Source: Gammaproteobacteria bacterium
GTDB taxonomy: Bacteria > Pseudomonadota > Gammaproteobacteria > Steroidobacterales > Woeseiaceae
DNA: 64,000 nt
Assembly (NCBI GenBank): GCA_029862045.1
Contig: JAOTYE010000002.1
Location: forward strand, 62,001-126,000
Direction of reading: 5' to 3'
Part shown: piece after piece, positions 23,655 to 33,392 of the stretch
How positions within the stretch are numbered: the stretch's first letter is position 1
How the letters are laid out: each line of letters starts with the position of its first letter
Program-made: the position numbers and the translations under genes
The notes under the pieces: generated by a model
Database searches by the model: none
Told to the model about the DNA's origin: nothing
Seen by the model: the letters and a program-made list of their open reading frames with translations, nothing else

Positions 23655-25010
23655 ATGAGAGGAAACTATAACTTTTGGAGGATGAGGGAAAACAGTCTCA
23701 TCATCGGCGGCATTGTTATCAGCGTTATCTTCTGGTTGCTCGAGTCGAGCAACCATGTATTTTTTTTAGCAGATTCCAGCCTCTTCGAGGCCGTATTCGC
23801 GCCTACATGGCATGAACTGTGGATGCGACTGACCGTAGTCGGGGCGTTTATGGCATTTGCCTTCATTGCGAATCGTATAGTAAAGGCGCGTCGCCGGGCC
23901 GAGGATGCCGCCACCCGGGCGCTGACCGAGGTCGATCAGGTATTCCAAACAGCTGCCGACGGAATGCGGATAGTAGGCAGAGATTTCCGCGTGCTCAGGG
24001 CAAATAGTACATTTGCCAATTTAGTTGGATTGCCGAAGCGCGAAATCATCGGCCGGAAATGCCACGAAGTATTCTGGGGTGACAGGTGTGATACGCCCGA
24101 ATGTCCTTTAACCAGAGTGCTCAATGGTGACCAGGACGTCGAGTATGACGCCGACAAGGTGCGTTCCGATGGGACGTCGGTGCCATGTATCGTCTCAGCC
24201 ACTCCTTACCGACGGCCGGACGGAACGATTGTCGGCATCGTTGAGGATTTCAGGGATATATCGGAGCGCAAACGGGCAGAGAGGGACCTGAAAGAGTCCG
24301 GCGAGCGGTTGCGGGAGTTGACTGCCCATCTGCAGAGCATACGAGAAGAGGAACGCAGCAGAATCGCGCGGGAAATACACGACGAGTTAGGCCAGGTTCT
24401 GACGGCATTGAGCCTGGACGTGCGCTGGCTGCAAAAGCGATTGCAGGCAGCGCGAAGTGACCTGCAAAAGAAAACTCGGTCGATGGGCGAACTTATCACT
24501 ACAACGGTCAAATCCATAAGTCGGATATGCTCGGAGCTGCGACCCGCTATTCTCGATGATGTCGGGCTTTCGGCTGCCATCGAATGGCAGGCGGACGAGT
24601 TCACCTCCAGAACGGGAATCGCATGCAACATCCAGACCGAGCCTCCGGAAATTAGGTTATCCGAAGAACTGTCAGTCGCCATCTTTCGAATCTTTCAGGA
24701 AGCGTTGACGAATATTGTCCGTCACGCACAGGCTAGCGAGGTAGAGGTTTGGTTGCGGCTGACACCGAGCGACTTTTCGATGCGAGTCAGCGACGATGGC
24801 ATAGGAATGGAAGTTACCGGGCCCCAAAAGGTGAACTCCTTCGGTCTTTTGGGCGTAAAGGAAAGGGTGCGTGGCTTCGACGGAGAGTTGACGGTGTGTG
24901 CGAGTGACAAGGGAGGCGCATGCCTCGACATCGTTATCCCGGCCCCAAAACTTGAGGCAAGGAATAAGGAAGTACACGTGCCTGCCGGACATGCTGCGCA
25001 GAGGCCATAG
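23655..25010 (+). CDS. PAS-domain sensor histidine kinase (HisKA_3, NarX/DegS class)
   Basis: 451 residues, ATG with GGGAGG upstream. Two transmembrane helices (about 15-31 and 58-76) flank a short periplasmic loop. A PAS domain follows (about 92-205, QVFQTAADGMRIVGRDFRVLRANSTF to GIVEDFRDISERK) with a Cys cluster (CHEVFWGDRCDTPEC) that might hold a cofactor or sense redox state. The dimerisation/phosphoacceptor region EERSRIAREIHDELGQ places the acceptor at His242, and the HATPase has N (EALTNIVRHA) and G (DDGIGM) boxes. It ends 18 bp from a convergent NarL-type regulator, its likely partner. Confidence 0.93.
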   Translation: MRGNYNFWRMRENSLIIGGIVISVIFWLLESSNHVFFLADSSLFEAVFAPTWHELWMRLTVVGAFMAFAFIANRIVKARRRAEDAATRALTEVDQVFQTAADGMRIVGRDFRVLRANSTFANLVGLPKREIIGRKCHEVFWGDRCDTPECPLTRVLNGDQDVEYDADKVRSDGTSVPCIVSATPYRRPDGTIVGIVEDFRDISERKRAERDLKESGERLRELTAHLQSIREEERSRIAREIHDELGQVLTALSLDVRWLQKRLQAARSDLQKKTRSMGELITTTVKSISRICSELRPAILDDVGLSAAIEWQADEFTSRTGIACNIQTEPPEIRLSEELSVAIFRIFQEALTNIVRHAQASEVEVWLRLTPSDFSMRVSDDGIGMEVTGPQKVNSFGLLGVKERVRGFDGELTVCASDKGGACLDIVIPAPKLEARNKEVHVPAGHAAQRP

Positions 25011-25028
25011 CGGGCGCCTGGCTCTGCC

Positions 25029-25667
25029 TCACTGTACGAGACCCTTGAAGAATGCGTAATGAGTAATCTCGGCATTAGTCTTCATGTTCGTCTTTTGGAG
25101 AACATGGCCTCGATGCGTACTGACTGTCTTTACGCTCAGGCAAAGTTCGTCCGCAATCTCCGATACCGTCTTGCCTGAAGCTATCATCAGGAATACTTGG
25201 TACTCCCGGTCAGACAGTACTTCGTAAGGCTCTTCGGCAAAGTGGCCGGACAGATTCGCTGCGAGTCGCTCTCCGAGCTTCGAGCTGATGTATCGACCGC
25301 CACCCAATATCTTCCTCACCGCGGCGACAAAGTTCTCGGGTGCGCTTGCTTTGGTCACATATCCTGCCGCGCCGGCTTTTATCATCCTGACCCCGTACTG
25401 GCTCTCGTCAAACATGCTGAGTATCAGCACAGGGAGTTCCGGCCATTCCGAGTGAACACTTTTGAGAACGTCGAGTCCGTTCCGATCGGGTAGGCCGATG
25501 TCCAGGATAAGAGCATCGGTTTTGTGATGGCGCAGGTACTCGATGCCCTCCCTAGCGGTGCCTGCCTCCGCGACTTCGATATTCGCCAACTCGTCTTCGA
25601 GGACCGAGCGCAAACCGCGTCGTACGACCGCGTGATCGTCTACAAGCAGAACCTTATGACTATGCAC
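25029..25667 (-). CDS. NarL/FixJ-type response regulator
   Basis: 212 residues. Receiver domain: VLLVDDHAVVRRGLRSVLE, phosphoacceptor Asp56 in LILDIGLPDRNG, and the conserved Thr/Lys in SMFDE and YVTKAS. C-terminal LuxR-type HTH: LSDREYQVFLMIASGKTVSEIADELCLSVKTVSTHRGHVLQKT. It is tail-to-tail with the PAS kinase, an unusual layout for such pairs, and reads towards it. Its targets could be the exoprotein genes immediately upstream on the same strand (25.8-32.5 kb); this is inference from position. Confidence 0.94.
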   Translation of the reverse strand: MHSHKVLLVDDHAVVRRGLRSVLEDELANIEVAEAGTAREGIEYLRHHKTDALILDIGLPDRNGLDVLKSVHSEWPELPVLILSMFDESQYGVRMIKAGAAGYVTKASAPENFVAAVRKILGGGRYISSKLGERLAANLSGHFAEEPYEVLSDREYQVFLMIASGKTVSEIADELCLSVKTVSTHRGHVLQKTNMKTNAEITHYAFFKGLVQ

Positions 25668-25736
25668 GGTAGGGATGTCGCCGCATTGTCGTGAAAAATC
25701 AGTTTAGTCTTGCGGTCGTCATGCTGCAAGAAAGGA

Positions 25737-25765
25737 GAGGGGCGCCTCCTCTGAAGCCGCCCCTC
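25737..25765 (-). terminator. terminator of the exoprotein operon
   Basis: GAGGGGCG (25737-25744) pairs with CGCCCCTC (25758-25765); on the minus strand it lies 13 bp after the 25778 stop and is followed by TCCTTTCTT. Confidence 0.7.
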
Positions 25766-25777
25766 GCCTGATCACCG

Positions 25778-27181
25778 TCATTCATGCGTAAACTCAGGCA
25801 CGTCAAACGGATACCCCGTGACCACCCAGGCTTCGATGCCGCCTTCGGGGTTGACACCCCAACCGACAATGCGATCACCTAGGGCCGAGAGACCCGTGGC
25901 CTCGTTCAGGATCCACTGGGATCCCATGCCCGAATATTCGGCAGCTCCGGTCTTGATGAGGATGTACTCGAGGTCGTAAAGGTAGCCGATCTCGTCGTCT
26001 TCCATCACGGGGTTGCCGGTCCACACGAAGGCCTCCGAGGGATAGAGAATGCTCTTGCTCTTACCCACGACCATCAGGTCGCCGGCGGTCGAACCCACCT
26101 TGTAGGCGACGCCGGTGGCCACGCTGTCGAGCTTCTTCTTGGAGAGTCCGCCCAGTCCTTTGGCTACCCACTCGCCGGTAGTGCCATCAACGAACCAGAT
26201 GCAGGCCTGGGGGCCCCTGGGGCTGTCGCTGCGGCCGGCGATGATTAGGCCGTCAGGCGTCATCGCATAGGCCTCGGCGAACTTGCCACCGTCGAGGTTC
26301 GGCAACACCACGCTTAGAAGCGTTATCGGATCGGTATTCGGATCGATAACCTGCGTGACGAATGCGCGGTTGCCGCGCTTGGTGCCACCATAGCCCGCGA
26401 TAATCATTCCGTCCGCGGACACGGCTTCCGATCTTGACCACTGCAGCGTCTGCTCGGTGTAAACCGAGTCCGTGATGGCCAGTGTCTTGATTACCGGCAG
26501 GAGAGGATCGGTCATGTCGGCACGGAACGCGAGCGGGCCGCGCTTGTTATTGCCATAGCCCACCATGACTATCCCGTCGGCCGTCACGTCCATCGCCTGC
26601 ATCTCGGAGATGCCGCCGCCGAAGTCCGGAATGGCCGCGTAGTCTCCTTCGTCGACCGAATCCAGCACCGGCAACAGCCATTGAACGCCGTAGGAGACGG
26701 TCCCTAGGGTATACGTCCCGACTGGCGTCGAGTCGCCCCAGTCGAGGCTCAGGTTGGGCAGGTCATAGGCTGGCAAGTAGGCCATGTCAGAGGACGCAAA
26801 CGCGGCGCTCGGCCGTGAAGGTGCGATAACGCCGATGTCTTCCTGGACTTGCAGCTCGTTGTAGAGCGGCGGCTGCGCGTCATCGGTGGTGATGGCCCAA
26901 TTGATGTCGGACCGCCACGCACGCTCGAAGTCAACGACCACGGTGGAGCCCACGGCCGTCTGGCCGTCGCGGGAGATACCCAGGGCCATGCTGGAGTCGT
27001 GCGGGCCGTCCATGTGCCCCCACCGCCAGAAGAAGAACGTCGCGTCCGTTGGCGGAGGCGGAGGCTCCTCGCCCGGTGGCGGCTTACCCGGTATGCCTCC
27101 TTTGGCTCCCCATACGGTAGTGCCGGCCAGCAGCAGGAACGCGCTGGCCAAAACGGTAAGAATAATTCTGCCTTGTTTCAT
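25778..27181 (-). CDS. exported HAF-repeat protein
   Basis: 467 residues, ATG 27181 with GGAGG 7 nt upstream. Signal peptide ends near TTVWG/AKGG, followed by a Pro-rich linker (PPGEEPPPPP). Several HAF-type repeats follow, each an alternation of a DG turn and a GY/GR strand: VTADGIVMVGYGNNKRGPLA, VSADGMIIAGYGGTKRGNRA, MTPDGLIIAGRSDSPRGPQA and LSALGDRIVGWGV. Such repeats form propeller-like extracellular domains. Probably co-transcribed with the 1250-residue protein gene before it (17-bp gap). Confidence 0.82.
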   Translation of the reverse strand: MKQGRIILTVLASAFLLLAGTTVWGAKGGIPGKPPPGEEPPPPPTDATFFFWRWGHMDGPHDSSMALGISRDGQTAVGSTVVVDFERAWRSDINWAITTDDAQPPLYNELQVQEDIGVIAPSRPSAAFASSDMAYLPAYDLPNLSLDWGDSTPVGTYTLGTVSYGVQWLLPVLDSVDEGDYAAIPDFGGGISEMQAMDVTADGIVMVGYGNNKRGPLAFRADMTDPLLPVIKTLAITDSVYTEQTLQWSRSEAVSADGMIIAGYGGTKRGNRAFVTQVIDPNTDPITLLSVVLPNLDGGKFAEAYAMTPDGLIIAGRSDSPRGPQACIWFVDGTTGEWVAKGLGGLSKKKLDSVATGVAYKVGSTAGDLMVVGKSKSILYPSEAFVWTGNPVMEDDEIGYLYDLEYILIKTGAAEYSGMGSQWILNEATGLSALGDRIVGWGVNPEGGIEAWVVTGYPFDVPEFTHE

Positions 27182-27198
27182 GATTTCCTCCTTGCACC

Positions 27199-30100
27199 TC
27201 AATCCGAGGCACCGCGGTAGTCGACTCTGCGGAACCAGATGTCGCTACCCTGTTCACTCTCTTCGAGCCAGATGCCGTACATCCGTGAGCCGTCGGGAGT
27301 CTGGCGAAGCTGGGCCGCGCCCTGTTGGGGCTTGTCCTTCGCCAGCGGATTCCAGCCTTCCTGCGGCTTGCCACTTCCGCCCTGCGGCGTCACGACCACG
27401 CTTTCGTAGCGCTGTCCCTTGTCCATCGTCCGGCTGTAGTAGATGTCGAGCGGCATTTGCGGGTACTCGACGCCGTCCGGCAGCTGGTTCTGGTTGAATT
27501 CCAGGCCGTAAGCGAGCTGGTACACGCTCGAATTCCATTCGTCCTCAGGGTAAAGCACGACTCCATTGGTCTTGATGGTTCCCGGCGTCTTGACCAGCCT
27601 TGGCTCCAGCACGCTGATGCGGTTGTTGCGCAGGCTGGAGACGTTACGCGGTGGCTCCAAGACATCGGGGCCGTATGTCGTAGTGACTACCTCCTCATCC
27701 CAGGTTACGGTCTGAGTGTCGTAATCTTCGACCGGAACCTTGAACACAACATTGTGTTCGATATCAGAGCCATCAGGATCGGTCGTCCAGGACTGCCCGC
27801 CGTTGAAGGAGCGACGGACGTAGAAGTCGTACTTGTCGTTCGCCGCTCGGCCCCAATTCGGCGTCCAGCTGTAGCCGATGAGCAGGTCGTCGCCGTTGAT
27901 CGCTCCGCGCTGCGCTTTTGCGTCGAGGCGCGGGTGCTTGGCCGACGAATCCGCCAGGTTGGCCGGGCTCCAGTTCCACCTGAGCATCTTTACAGGCTTC
28001 TCAGGATCGAACGGATCCTGCCACTCGAGGGTCGGCTCCACGCTGCTGACGTTCTGGACATTAGGTACGAAGTTGCCGAAGGCGTAGGGATTACCGCTCG
28101 GCGAAGCGACGGCGCGTCTCATGAAGATATCGGCCGGCTTGCCTTTGCCCTCTTCACCCTGGCGATAGAGCGCCACGAGGACCGTGCCCGAGGGGCCTTT
28201 CTTGGACTTGGGCTGGCTGATGAAGCGGACCCGACGTGCGTTCTCGTACGCCAGCTGCGGGTCGCCCTTCCAGTCGAGCAGCAGTGCGCCGAACTCGTCG
28301 ACCACGTAGACCGGGTTACCGGCCGCGTCGGTCTCCGGCAGGTTCAGGATGCCGCCGCCACCGACCAGCTCCGGATTTCTGAAGTCGAAGCTGTGGTAGA
28401 TGACATTCTTGCCCTCGTCGGGCTTGTACTTGGTGTCGTGCTCGTCCTCCCCTTCGTCTCCGCAGTCATGGCCGTCAAGGTCCGGCGGGATGCCCACGCC
28501 TTTGCTTTCCTCGTAGCCGATGATGGCCCACGCGCTCTTGGTACCGTCGGGCTTCTTGTAAGGCTGCAGGAAAACGTTGGCCCGCGACGCGCCGGTGTTG
28601 CCGTCCAGAAAGCGACCGTCCGCGGTCACGCAGACGTTGTGGATTTCGCCGTTGGGGTTGGCCTTCTCCACCGTGTAGGTGCACAGCGTATTGGTTCCCG
28701 GCGAATCGGCCGTGCCGATGCCTTCGAGTGTGCCGCAGTAGCGGTGGGTTCCTTCGCCTTCTCCGTCGTAGTCATGCTCGCCGCTGCCCCCTTGGGGGTC
28801 CATGTTCTCGAGGCTGCAGACATCGTTGTCGGAGATCTTCACCGGCAGGGACATCGGCACCAGCGCCTTGACCCGTCCGGCCAGCTCGGGATCCGTGTCC
28901 ACGATGTCATCACCGCCGCCGAGCGCTCCGGCCGGGTAGTTGTTGTCCACCTTGTCGAAATCGCTCAGCGTGACGTAGCTGTACCAGATGTCGGTCTTGT
29001 TGCTCGCGCGGGCGCCGCTCCATCCGTCGCCCGGACCTTCACCTTCACCCGGCCGCAGGCCTTTCGGGTCCTCCTGCCAGACGATGGCGAAACCAACGTT
29101 GGTGCCTGCTCCGGCAAAGAGCTGGTAGGCATCTCGCCGGCCGGAAGTGAGCCGCTCGGGCTTGAACCATTGGATATTGCCGTTGGGTTCGATCACCGCG
29201 CGGGCCGCCCAGACACAGCTGTAGGGCAGTTCGCCCATCTCGGGGAATTCTTCGTAGATCACCGACCGTTGCGGGCCGCCGACACCGAAGAGGTCGTCTT
29301 GCCCGTAGTCATCGTCACCCGCGTAGTCGGGTGAACAAATCGTGCCGTGCTCCGTGTCGCGGCATATGTCACAGGCGTCCGGCAGCCCGTCACCAGTAGT
29401 GTCGGGACAAACGGTTATGGCGTAGCCCGGGCGCCCGCCCTGGCAGTACTTGTCTGTCCACGCTACGAAGATCTTGTTGTCCTTGACCTTGAGCATGGGT
29501 TTCTTGGAAACACCCGGGTAACCGAGCAGGGACGACTTGTCCGCAGTCTTGGAAATGTTCCTGCGGTTCCAGGTGTCGCCATCGTCTCTCGATATAGCGA
29601 CGAATACATCGGACGCGCCGGTGCCCTCGATCTCATCGAGGTACGAAACCACGATGGGTTTTGCAAGGTATCGCTCTTCGATCACCTCGCCATCCTCGTC
29701 GTGGTAGACCACGGATGTCGAAATTCCATCCGACCGCAGCGCCGGCACGTAGACCGGTACGATCTCGATCTTGGCCTTGTCGCTCGCCATCTCGGGCGTC
29801 TTGGAGACGTTCTTCTTCATCAGGTTGCCGGCCTTCATCCCGGCGTTCAGGTTCTCACGTGCCTCCTCCTTGGTTACCGCCGCCAGAGCGACCTCCCCAT
29901 CGCAAGCCGCGATCGTTGCATCGATCAGGGCACCCACCGCAGCGTCGTCAGCGAAGAATTCGCCCGGCGTTGGGATTGGAGGCAGGCCAGTGATTGCGCT
30001 CTCCAGGCAGGCGATCACGGGTTCGGTGATGTTGATCGCCCCCTGCGCCGGGTTGCCGTCCCCGTCGAGGCTCTGCAGCAGCCTGGCCACGTTGAGGACT

Positions 30101-30951
30101 CGATCGTCATCCATGTCGGCGCCCTCGAAGAGGTCATCCGGCGAGATGGCCCGAGCGCCCTCGGCGTCGCCCAGTTCCAGGCCCCCGACTGCGAAGTCGA
30201 TGCGCTCGTCGGGAATGAACCAGTACTGTCCGTTGTCGCCGGTGGTCCCGGACTGAGTGGGGGTCTCGAAGTCCAGCCCGTTGACGTTGGCGTCGACAAA
30301 GTGACCCGGTTCGACTTTGGCGAGCGGGTAGGCGACGTAGTTTGCCCAGCTGATTCCATCCTCTGCGCTGCCGGGATACCGGTCGAAACTGGCGACATTC
30401 TCGGCATAGGTGGTTTCAGGAAGTTTCTCCCAGACCTCGTTTCCGAACTCATCGAACGTTCTGCGATGGAGGTCTACCGCGATAACGATGTAGCGGTTAG
30501 GCGGGCATTTCTCCGGAATCCCCCAGCATATGTTCGCTTGTTCTCTCAAGACGTCCAGCGAAATCACCTCCAAGTGATCGGGGGCGAGTTCTCCGGTCTC
30601 TTCGAGGTACAGGGTCCGGTAATCGAAGAGCCTCAGTTTCGGTTTTCCCTTCTTATCAAGAATCTCTTCTGCGAAATAGGCCGGATCATGGACGATATGG
30701 ATCGCCACCTCCTCGATCTTCAGGCCTTCGCCGGGATTGATGGCGATCTTCAGGTCATTCTTGGTGTTCCAGATTGATACGTCGCCGCCCGAGTCGTGCC
30801 AAACATGGGCGAGATCGCCATCGTTATATACCAGGTCGGTTTCGACCGGCCAGGTGAAGTTCCCGTCCGCGCCGACGTTGCCGGCCAGCAAGCAAAGCAC
30901 TGGCAACACCGCCAATGCAAATGGTTGCGACTTGAGTTGTAACAGACACAT
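27199..30951 (-). CDS. 1250-residue exported choice-of-anchor-O-like protein
   Basis: ATG 30951 follows GGAGG by 7 nt. Signal peptide cleaved near NVGA/DGN. The long mature chain contains Asp-box (BNR-like) turns such as SRDDGDTWNRR and SFNGGQSWTTDPD, and calcium-binding type DTTGDGLPDACD and DMDDDRVLNV loops, features of secreted sialidase-like propellers and of choice-of-anchor O proteins; the exact family name is from memory. No C-terminal sorting motif seen. The plus strand opposite it is open for hundreds of codons, but those frames are shadows of this gene. It is probably secreted or cell-surface. Confidence 0.82.
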   Translation of the reverse strand: MCLLQLKSQPFALAVLPVLCLLAGNVGADGNFTWPVETDLVYNDGDLAHVWHDSGGDVSIWNTKNDLKIAINPGEGLKIEEVAIHIVHDPAYFAEEILDKKGKPKLRLFDYRTLYLEETGELAPDHLEVISLDVLREQANICWGIPEKCPPNRYIVIAVDLHRRTFDEFGNEVWEKLPETTYAENVASFDRYPGSAEDGISWANYVAYPLAKVEPGHFVDANVNGLDFETPTQSGTTGDNGQYWFIPDERIDFAVGGLELGDAEGARAISPDDLFEGADMDDDRVLNVARLLQSLDGDGNPAQGAINITEPVIACLESAITGLPPIPTPGEFFADDAAVGALIDATIAACDGEVALAAVTKEEARENLNAGMKAGNLMKKNVSKTPEMASDKAKIEIVPVYVPALRSDGISTSVVYHDEDGEVIEERYLAKPIVVSYLDEIEGTGASDVFVAISRDDGDTWNRRNISKTADKSSLLGYPGVSKKPMLKVKDNKIFVAWTDKYCQGGRPGYAITVCPDTTGDGLPDACDICRDTEHGTICSPDYAGDDDYGQDDLFGVGGPQRSVIYEEFPEMGELPYSCVWAARAVIEPNGNIQWFKPERLTSGRRDAYQLFAGAGTNVGFAIVWQEDPKGLRPGEGEGPGDGWSGARASNKTDIWYSYVTLSDFDKVDNNYPAGALGGGDDIVDTDPELAGRVKALVPMSLPVKISDNDVCSLENMDPQGGSGEHDYDGEGEGTHRYCGTLEGIGTADSPGTNTLCTYTVEKANPNGEIHNVCVTADGRFLDGNTGASRANVFLQPYKKPDGTKSAWAIIGYEESKGVGIPPDLDGHDCGDEGEDEHDTKYKPDEGKNVIYHSFDFRNPELVGGGGILNLPETDAAGNPVYVVDEFGALLLDWKGDPQLAYENARRVRFISQPKSKKGPSGTVLVALYRQGEEGKGKPADIFMRRAVASPSGNPYAFGNFVPNVQNVSSVEPTLEWQDPFDPEKPVKMLRWNWSPANLADSSAKHPRLDAKAQRGAINGDDLLIGYSWTPNWGRAANDKYDFYVRRSFNGGQSWTTDPDGSDIEHNVVFKVPVEDYDTQTVTWDEEVVTTTYGPDVLEPPRNVSSLRNNRISVLEPRLVKTPGTIKTNGVVLYPEDEWNSSVYQLAYGLEFNQNQLPDGVEYPQMPLDIYYSRTMDKGQRYESVVVTPQGGSGKPQEGWNPLAKDKPQQGAAQLRQTPDGSRMYGIWLEESEQGSDIWFRRVDYRGASD

Positions 30952-31039
30952 CTTAGTATCCTCCTTGCATTCCCAGCGGCCACACGAACGTATTCACTTG
31001 TGGTTGCCTCGCCTGCTATTCACAACAGGCTCCATCGAA

Positions 31040-32491
31040 TCAAAGACAATCGTTCACGCATTCACGAAGGAACATTTTGCTCGCCAGGATCGAGGTGCCG
31101 TCATATACACCTTCCGTCCTTACGAGGCTGTCGATATCGACGAGCGCGAAGAAGGCATCGGCATCGATTACCTGGTGCGCTGCGTTCTGGAATACTGTGT
31201 TCTGGTCGGATGTCACCGTTACCCCGAGCATCACGATGCTCGGCCGGGCAATCGACTCGACCAGTGCCTTGAGCGTCACGTCGCTGTCCGGATCATCTCG
31301 TTCCAGCCGCGATGCGATGACCGAATCGCCGTCCAGGACGGCACGAATCTCCACGCGGTCGCCGACGACGAGGTCACCGAAGCCGAAGGTTGGCGGGCCG
31401 GACGTCGTATGATCGCGGAACAGCGTGAACTCGTTCGTCTGCACGTCGATGCCGAGCAACCTGACCAAGCCGTAACCGGCGAGGAGGTTTTCGACATCGG
31501 CTTTAATTTCGACCAGCGACGGCAGGTGAAACACGATCCGCTCGGCCACGAGTACGCCGGCGTCATTGAGCGTGCCGTCGATCGACACCTTTACGTCGAG
31601 CGCCAGCGTATCCACGGTCCCGTTCACATAGACCGTGTCTGGCGTGGTCGTAAGCGCCTGGCCGTCGACTTCGAAGTCTTCTGCTGTCTCGAAGGCCGTC
31701 ACATAGCCGATCAACTCGTACAGGCACTCACCGGCACACAGCTGGTGCCTGTCCCTGTCGCGGTCACGTGTCTGAACCATGTTGGCCAGCATGTGGCCGT
31801 TCTGGATCATGGCCGTGCTGGTCACCTGGACGTACATGCCATTGGCGAGGTCGGCGCCGCCCAGCTCCAGCATGGCCGCGGAGTAGTCACACGACTGCGT
31901 GCCGATGTTGAAGCGCTGGTTGCCGATATCCAGCGCACTAATCACGCCCTTGACCTCCATTGTCATACCGGCCGCATACGCGTTGGCGATGCGATGCACG
32001 TGTGTCGCCTGAACTCGCTCCTGGCTACGCCACAGACCGCTCGCCTGCACGACGTTTCCAGCGGCAAGAGTCTCGAATGTGGTGTCCTCGAACACAGTGA
32101 GTTCGTCGACGAGGATTGTCCGGCCCAGCACGACGAAACTTCCGGCTGCCCGGTCGATACTCGAAATAGGGCCCTCGGCGTCATCGACAAACCTGATCTC
32201 GCTGGCCCGTGCGGCTTCTGTTGTGGTGCCGACCGTGCCGTGAATCGAGACGACCATGCCGATCCGAAGATCGGATACGATGCCCGGCTCGCCATCCATC
32301 GTCACGATCGCGGATGTAGTGTCGAACTCGACGCCATTTGCGATCACACTGCCAAAAGCTGTGATCGGGCCGGCGACCACGACCTCAGGTGTGACTACCG
32401 GCGCGGGAGCGGGAGTTGTATTCGAGCTGCTGTCGCTGCAGGCGGAAGCAATAAGCACAACGAGCGTTGTAAGAATCAAACCGTTCTTCAT
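31040..32491 (-). CDS. DUF5666-repeat lipoprotein
   Basis: 483 residues from ATG 32491, the start of a lipoprotein signal (LIASAC); the frame is open further upstream but that part lacks a start signal. A Thr/Pro/Val linker follows. The rest is a series of DUF5666 beta units: GPITAFGSVIANGVEFDT, DLRIGMVVSIHGTV, RASEIRFVDDAEGPIS, and again FGFGDLVVGDRVEIRAVLDGDSVIASRLE. The family is found on exported proteins of gammaproteobacteria and is of unknown function. It precedes the 1250-residue protein gene by 88 bp on the same strand. Confidence 0.85.
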   Translation of the reverse strand: MKNGLILTTLVVLIASACSDSSSNTTPAPAPVVTPEVVVAGPITAFGSVIANGVEFDTTSAIVTMDGEPGIVSDLRIGMVVSIHGTVGTTTEAARASEIRFVDDAEGPISSIDRAAGSFVVLGRTILVDELTVFEDTTFETLAAGNVVQASGLWRSQERVQATHVHRIANAYAAGMTMEVKGVISALDIGNQRFNIGTQSCDYSAAMLELGGADLANGMYVQVTSTAMIQNGHMLANMVQTRDRDRDRHQLCAGECLYELIGYVTAFETAEDFEVDGQALTTTPDTVYVNGTVDTLALDVKVSIDGTLNDAGVLVAERIVFHLPSLVEIKADVENLLAGYGLVRLLGIDVQTNEFTLFRDHTTSGPPTFGFGDLVVGDRVEIRAVLDGDSVIASRLERDDPDSDVTLKALVESIARPSIVMLGVTVTSDQNTVFQNAAHQVIDADAFFALVDIDSLVRTEGVYDGTSILASKMFLRECVNDCL

Positions 32492-32670
32492 TATTGATAC
32501 CTCTTCCCTTTTTCCCGTCACGGTTTCATCTTGCTGACGACTTAGTCTATTGCCCGTGCCATGCGGACAACATGAGACAAAGACTGAATCGAATATCGGA
32601 TCGAAACTGACTAGGGCGTCGGCGTTCGTCCTATACGAATTGGCCATTTGACCCGGATGAATATGAGGAC

Positions 32671-32700
32671 TGCTGTTCGACCAATCTCTCCGCCGCGCCA
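32671..32700 (+). pseudogene. tRNA-Arg 3' remnant 4
   Basis: CTGTTCGACCAATCTCTCCG followed by CCGCGCCA aligns to the T arm and acceptor end of the tRNA, with the anticodon and variable regions deleted and one acceptor G changed. It ends in CCA at 32700 and is followed at once by a terminator. Confidence 0.75.
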
Positions 32701-32706
32701 AAAAAG

Positions 32707-32733
32707 AAAAGGGACCCCTTGCGGGTCCCTTTT
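32707..32733 (+). terminator. terminator behind tRNA remnant 4
   Basis: Perfect 11-bp stem AAAAGGGACCC/GGGTCCCTTTT around CTTGC, 6 nt after the CCA. Very similar in sequence to the terminator behind remnant 2. Confidence 0.85.
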
Positions 32734-32769
32734 CGAGTTCGATATTCGAACGGTGTTGTCGGTGAAAAT

Positions 32770-33321
32770 CTATCTGTCGAAATGATCGTCGATCTTTTCT
32801 CGACTGTCATTAATCATAGTCCGCCATTCTTCCATCATTGCGGCATATTTGGATTCACTAAACGAATCTTCCAAATCTGCGTTTCCAGACGGACTCAATC
32901 CGGTGAGTTGGTAGGCGACGACGACGGTGGAGCCACCATTACCGTTTGAGGTAATCGAGACATCAACAGTGCCGGTGTTGGCTCCCGGAGTAACACGTAC
33001 GTATTGAGCATGCTTGGCCGCAGTATCGTAGTCGGTAACGAGCCAGTACGTTGTGTGTCGGTGATTGCTTGTTACAAAGGCGGTGCCTTTTTCGTATCCA
33101 TCACCACTTAACATGACCGGGTCCCAGGTCGGAATCCAGAGCTTTTCCCCCGGTGCAGTAAAAAGGGGCTGCGCTTCGTCTGGCGTCATGTCCAGTTCAA
33201 GGGAACCTGTGCGTGCAATCGTTAGAGCGTCGAAGCCAGAGAAGTCATCGCCATGATCGCAACCGCTTAGAACAGTAGACATTACAAATACTCCTACACA
33301 AATTCGAAGAAAATCAGTCAT
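32770..33321 (-). CDS. lipoprotein with SRPBCC-like domain
   Basis: 183 residues. Signal peptide with lipobox VLSGC (Cys21). The mature part looks like a START/SRPBCC lipid- or ligand-binding fold: FTAPGEKLWIPTWDPVMLSGDGYEKGTAFV, VSITSNGNGGSTVVVAYQLTGLSPSGN and the long C-terminal helix SESKYAAMMEEWRTMINDS. SRPBCC proteins are usually cytoplasmic, so a lipid-anchored one is less usual. Confidence 0.78.
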   Translation of the reverse strand: MTDFLRICVGVFVMSTVLSGCDHGDDFSGFDALTIARTGSLELDMTPDEAQPLFTAPGEKLWIPTWDPVMLSGDGYEKGTAFVTSNHRHTTYWLVTDYDTAAKHAQYVRVTPGANTGTVDVSITSNGNGGSTVVVAYQLTGLSPSGNADLEDSFSESKYAAMMEEWRTMINDSREKIDDHFDR

Positions 33322-33392
33322 AGTTGTCGTTCGTTGAGCCTTCTCGCAACTCCATTCAGTCTGTTTTGGAGAACGTTCGAGAGAGCAGGCCG

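Noticed and set aside
27325..30777. Two long plus-strand open frames (669 and 476 codons) opposite the 1250-residue gene
   Set aside because: They lack ribosome binding sites and signal or domain patterns, and read as Val/Arg/His/Asp-rich mirror translations. The minus-strand gene has a signal peptide, Asp boxes and a good start.
30737..32497. 586-codon plus-strand frame opposite the DUF5666 gene
   Set aside because: Shadow frame; the minus strand encodes a lipoprotein signal and clear DUF5666 units.
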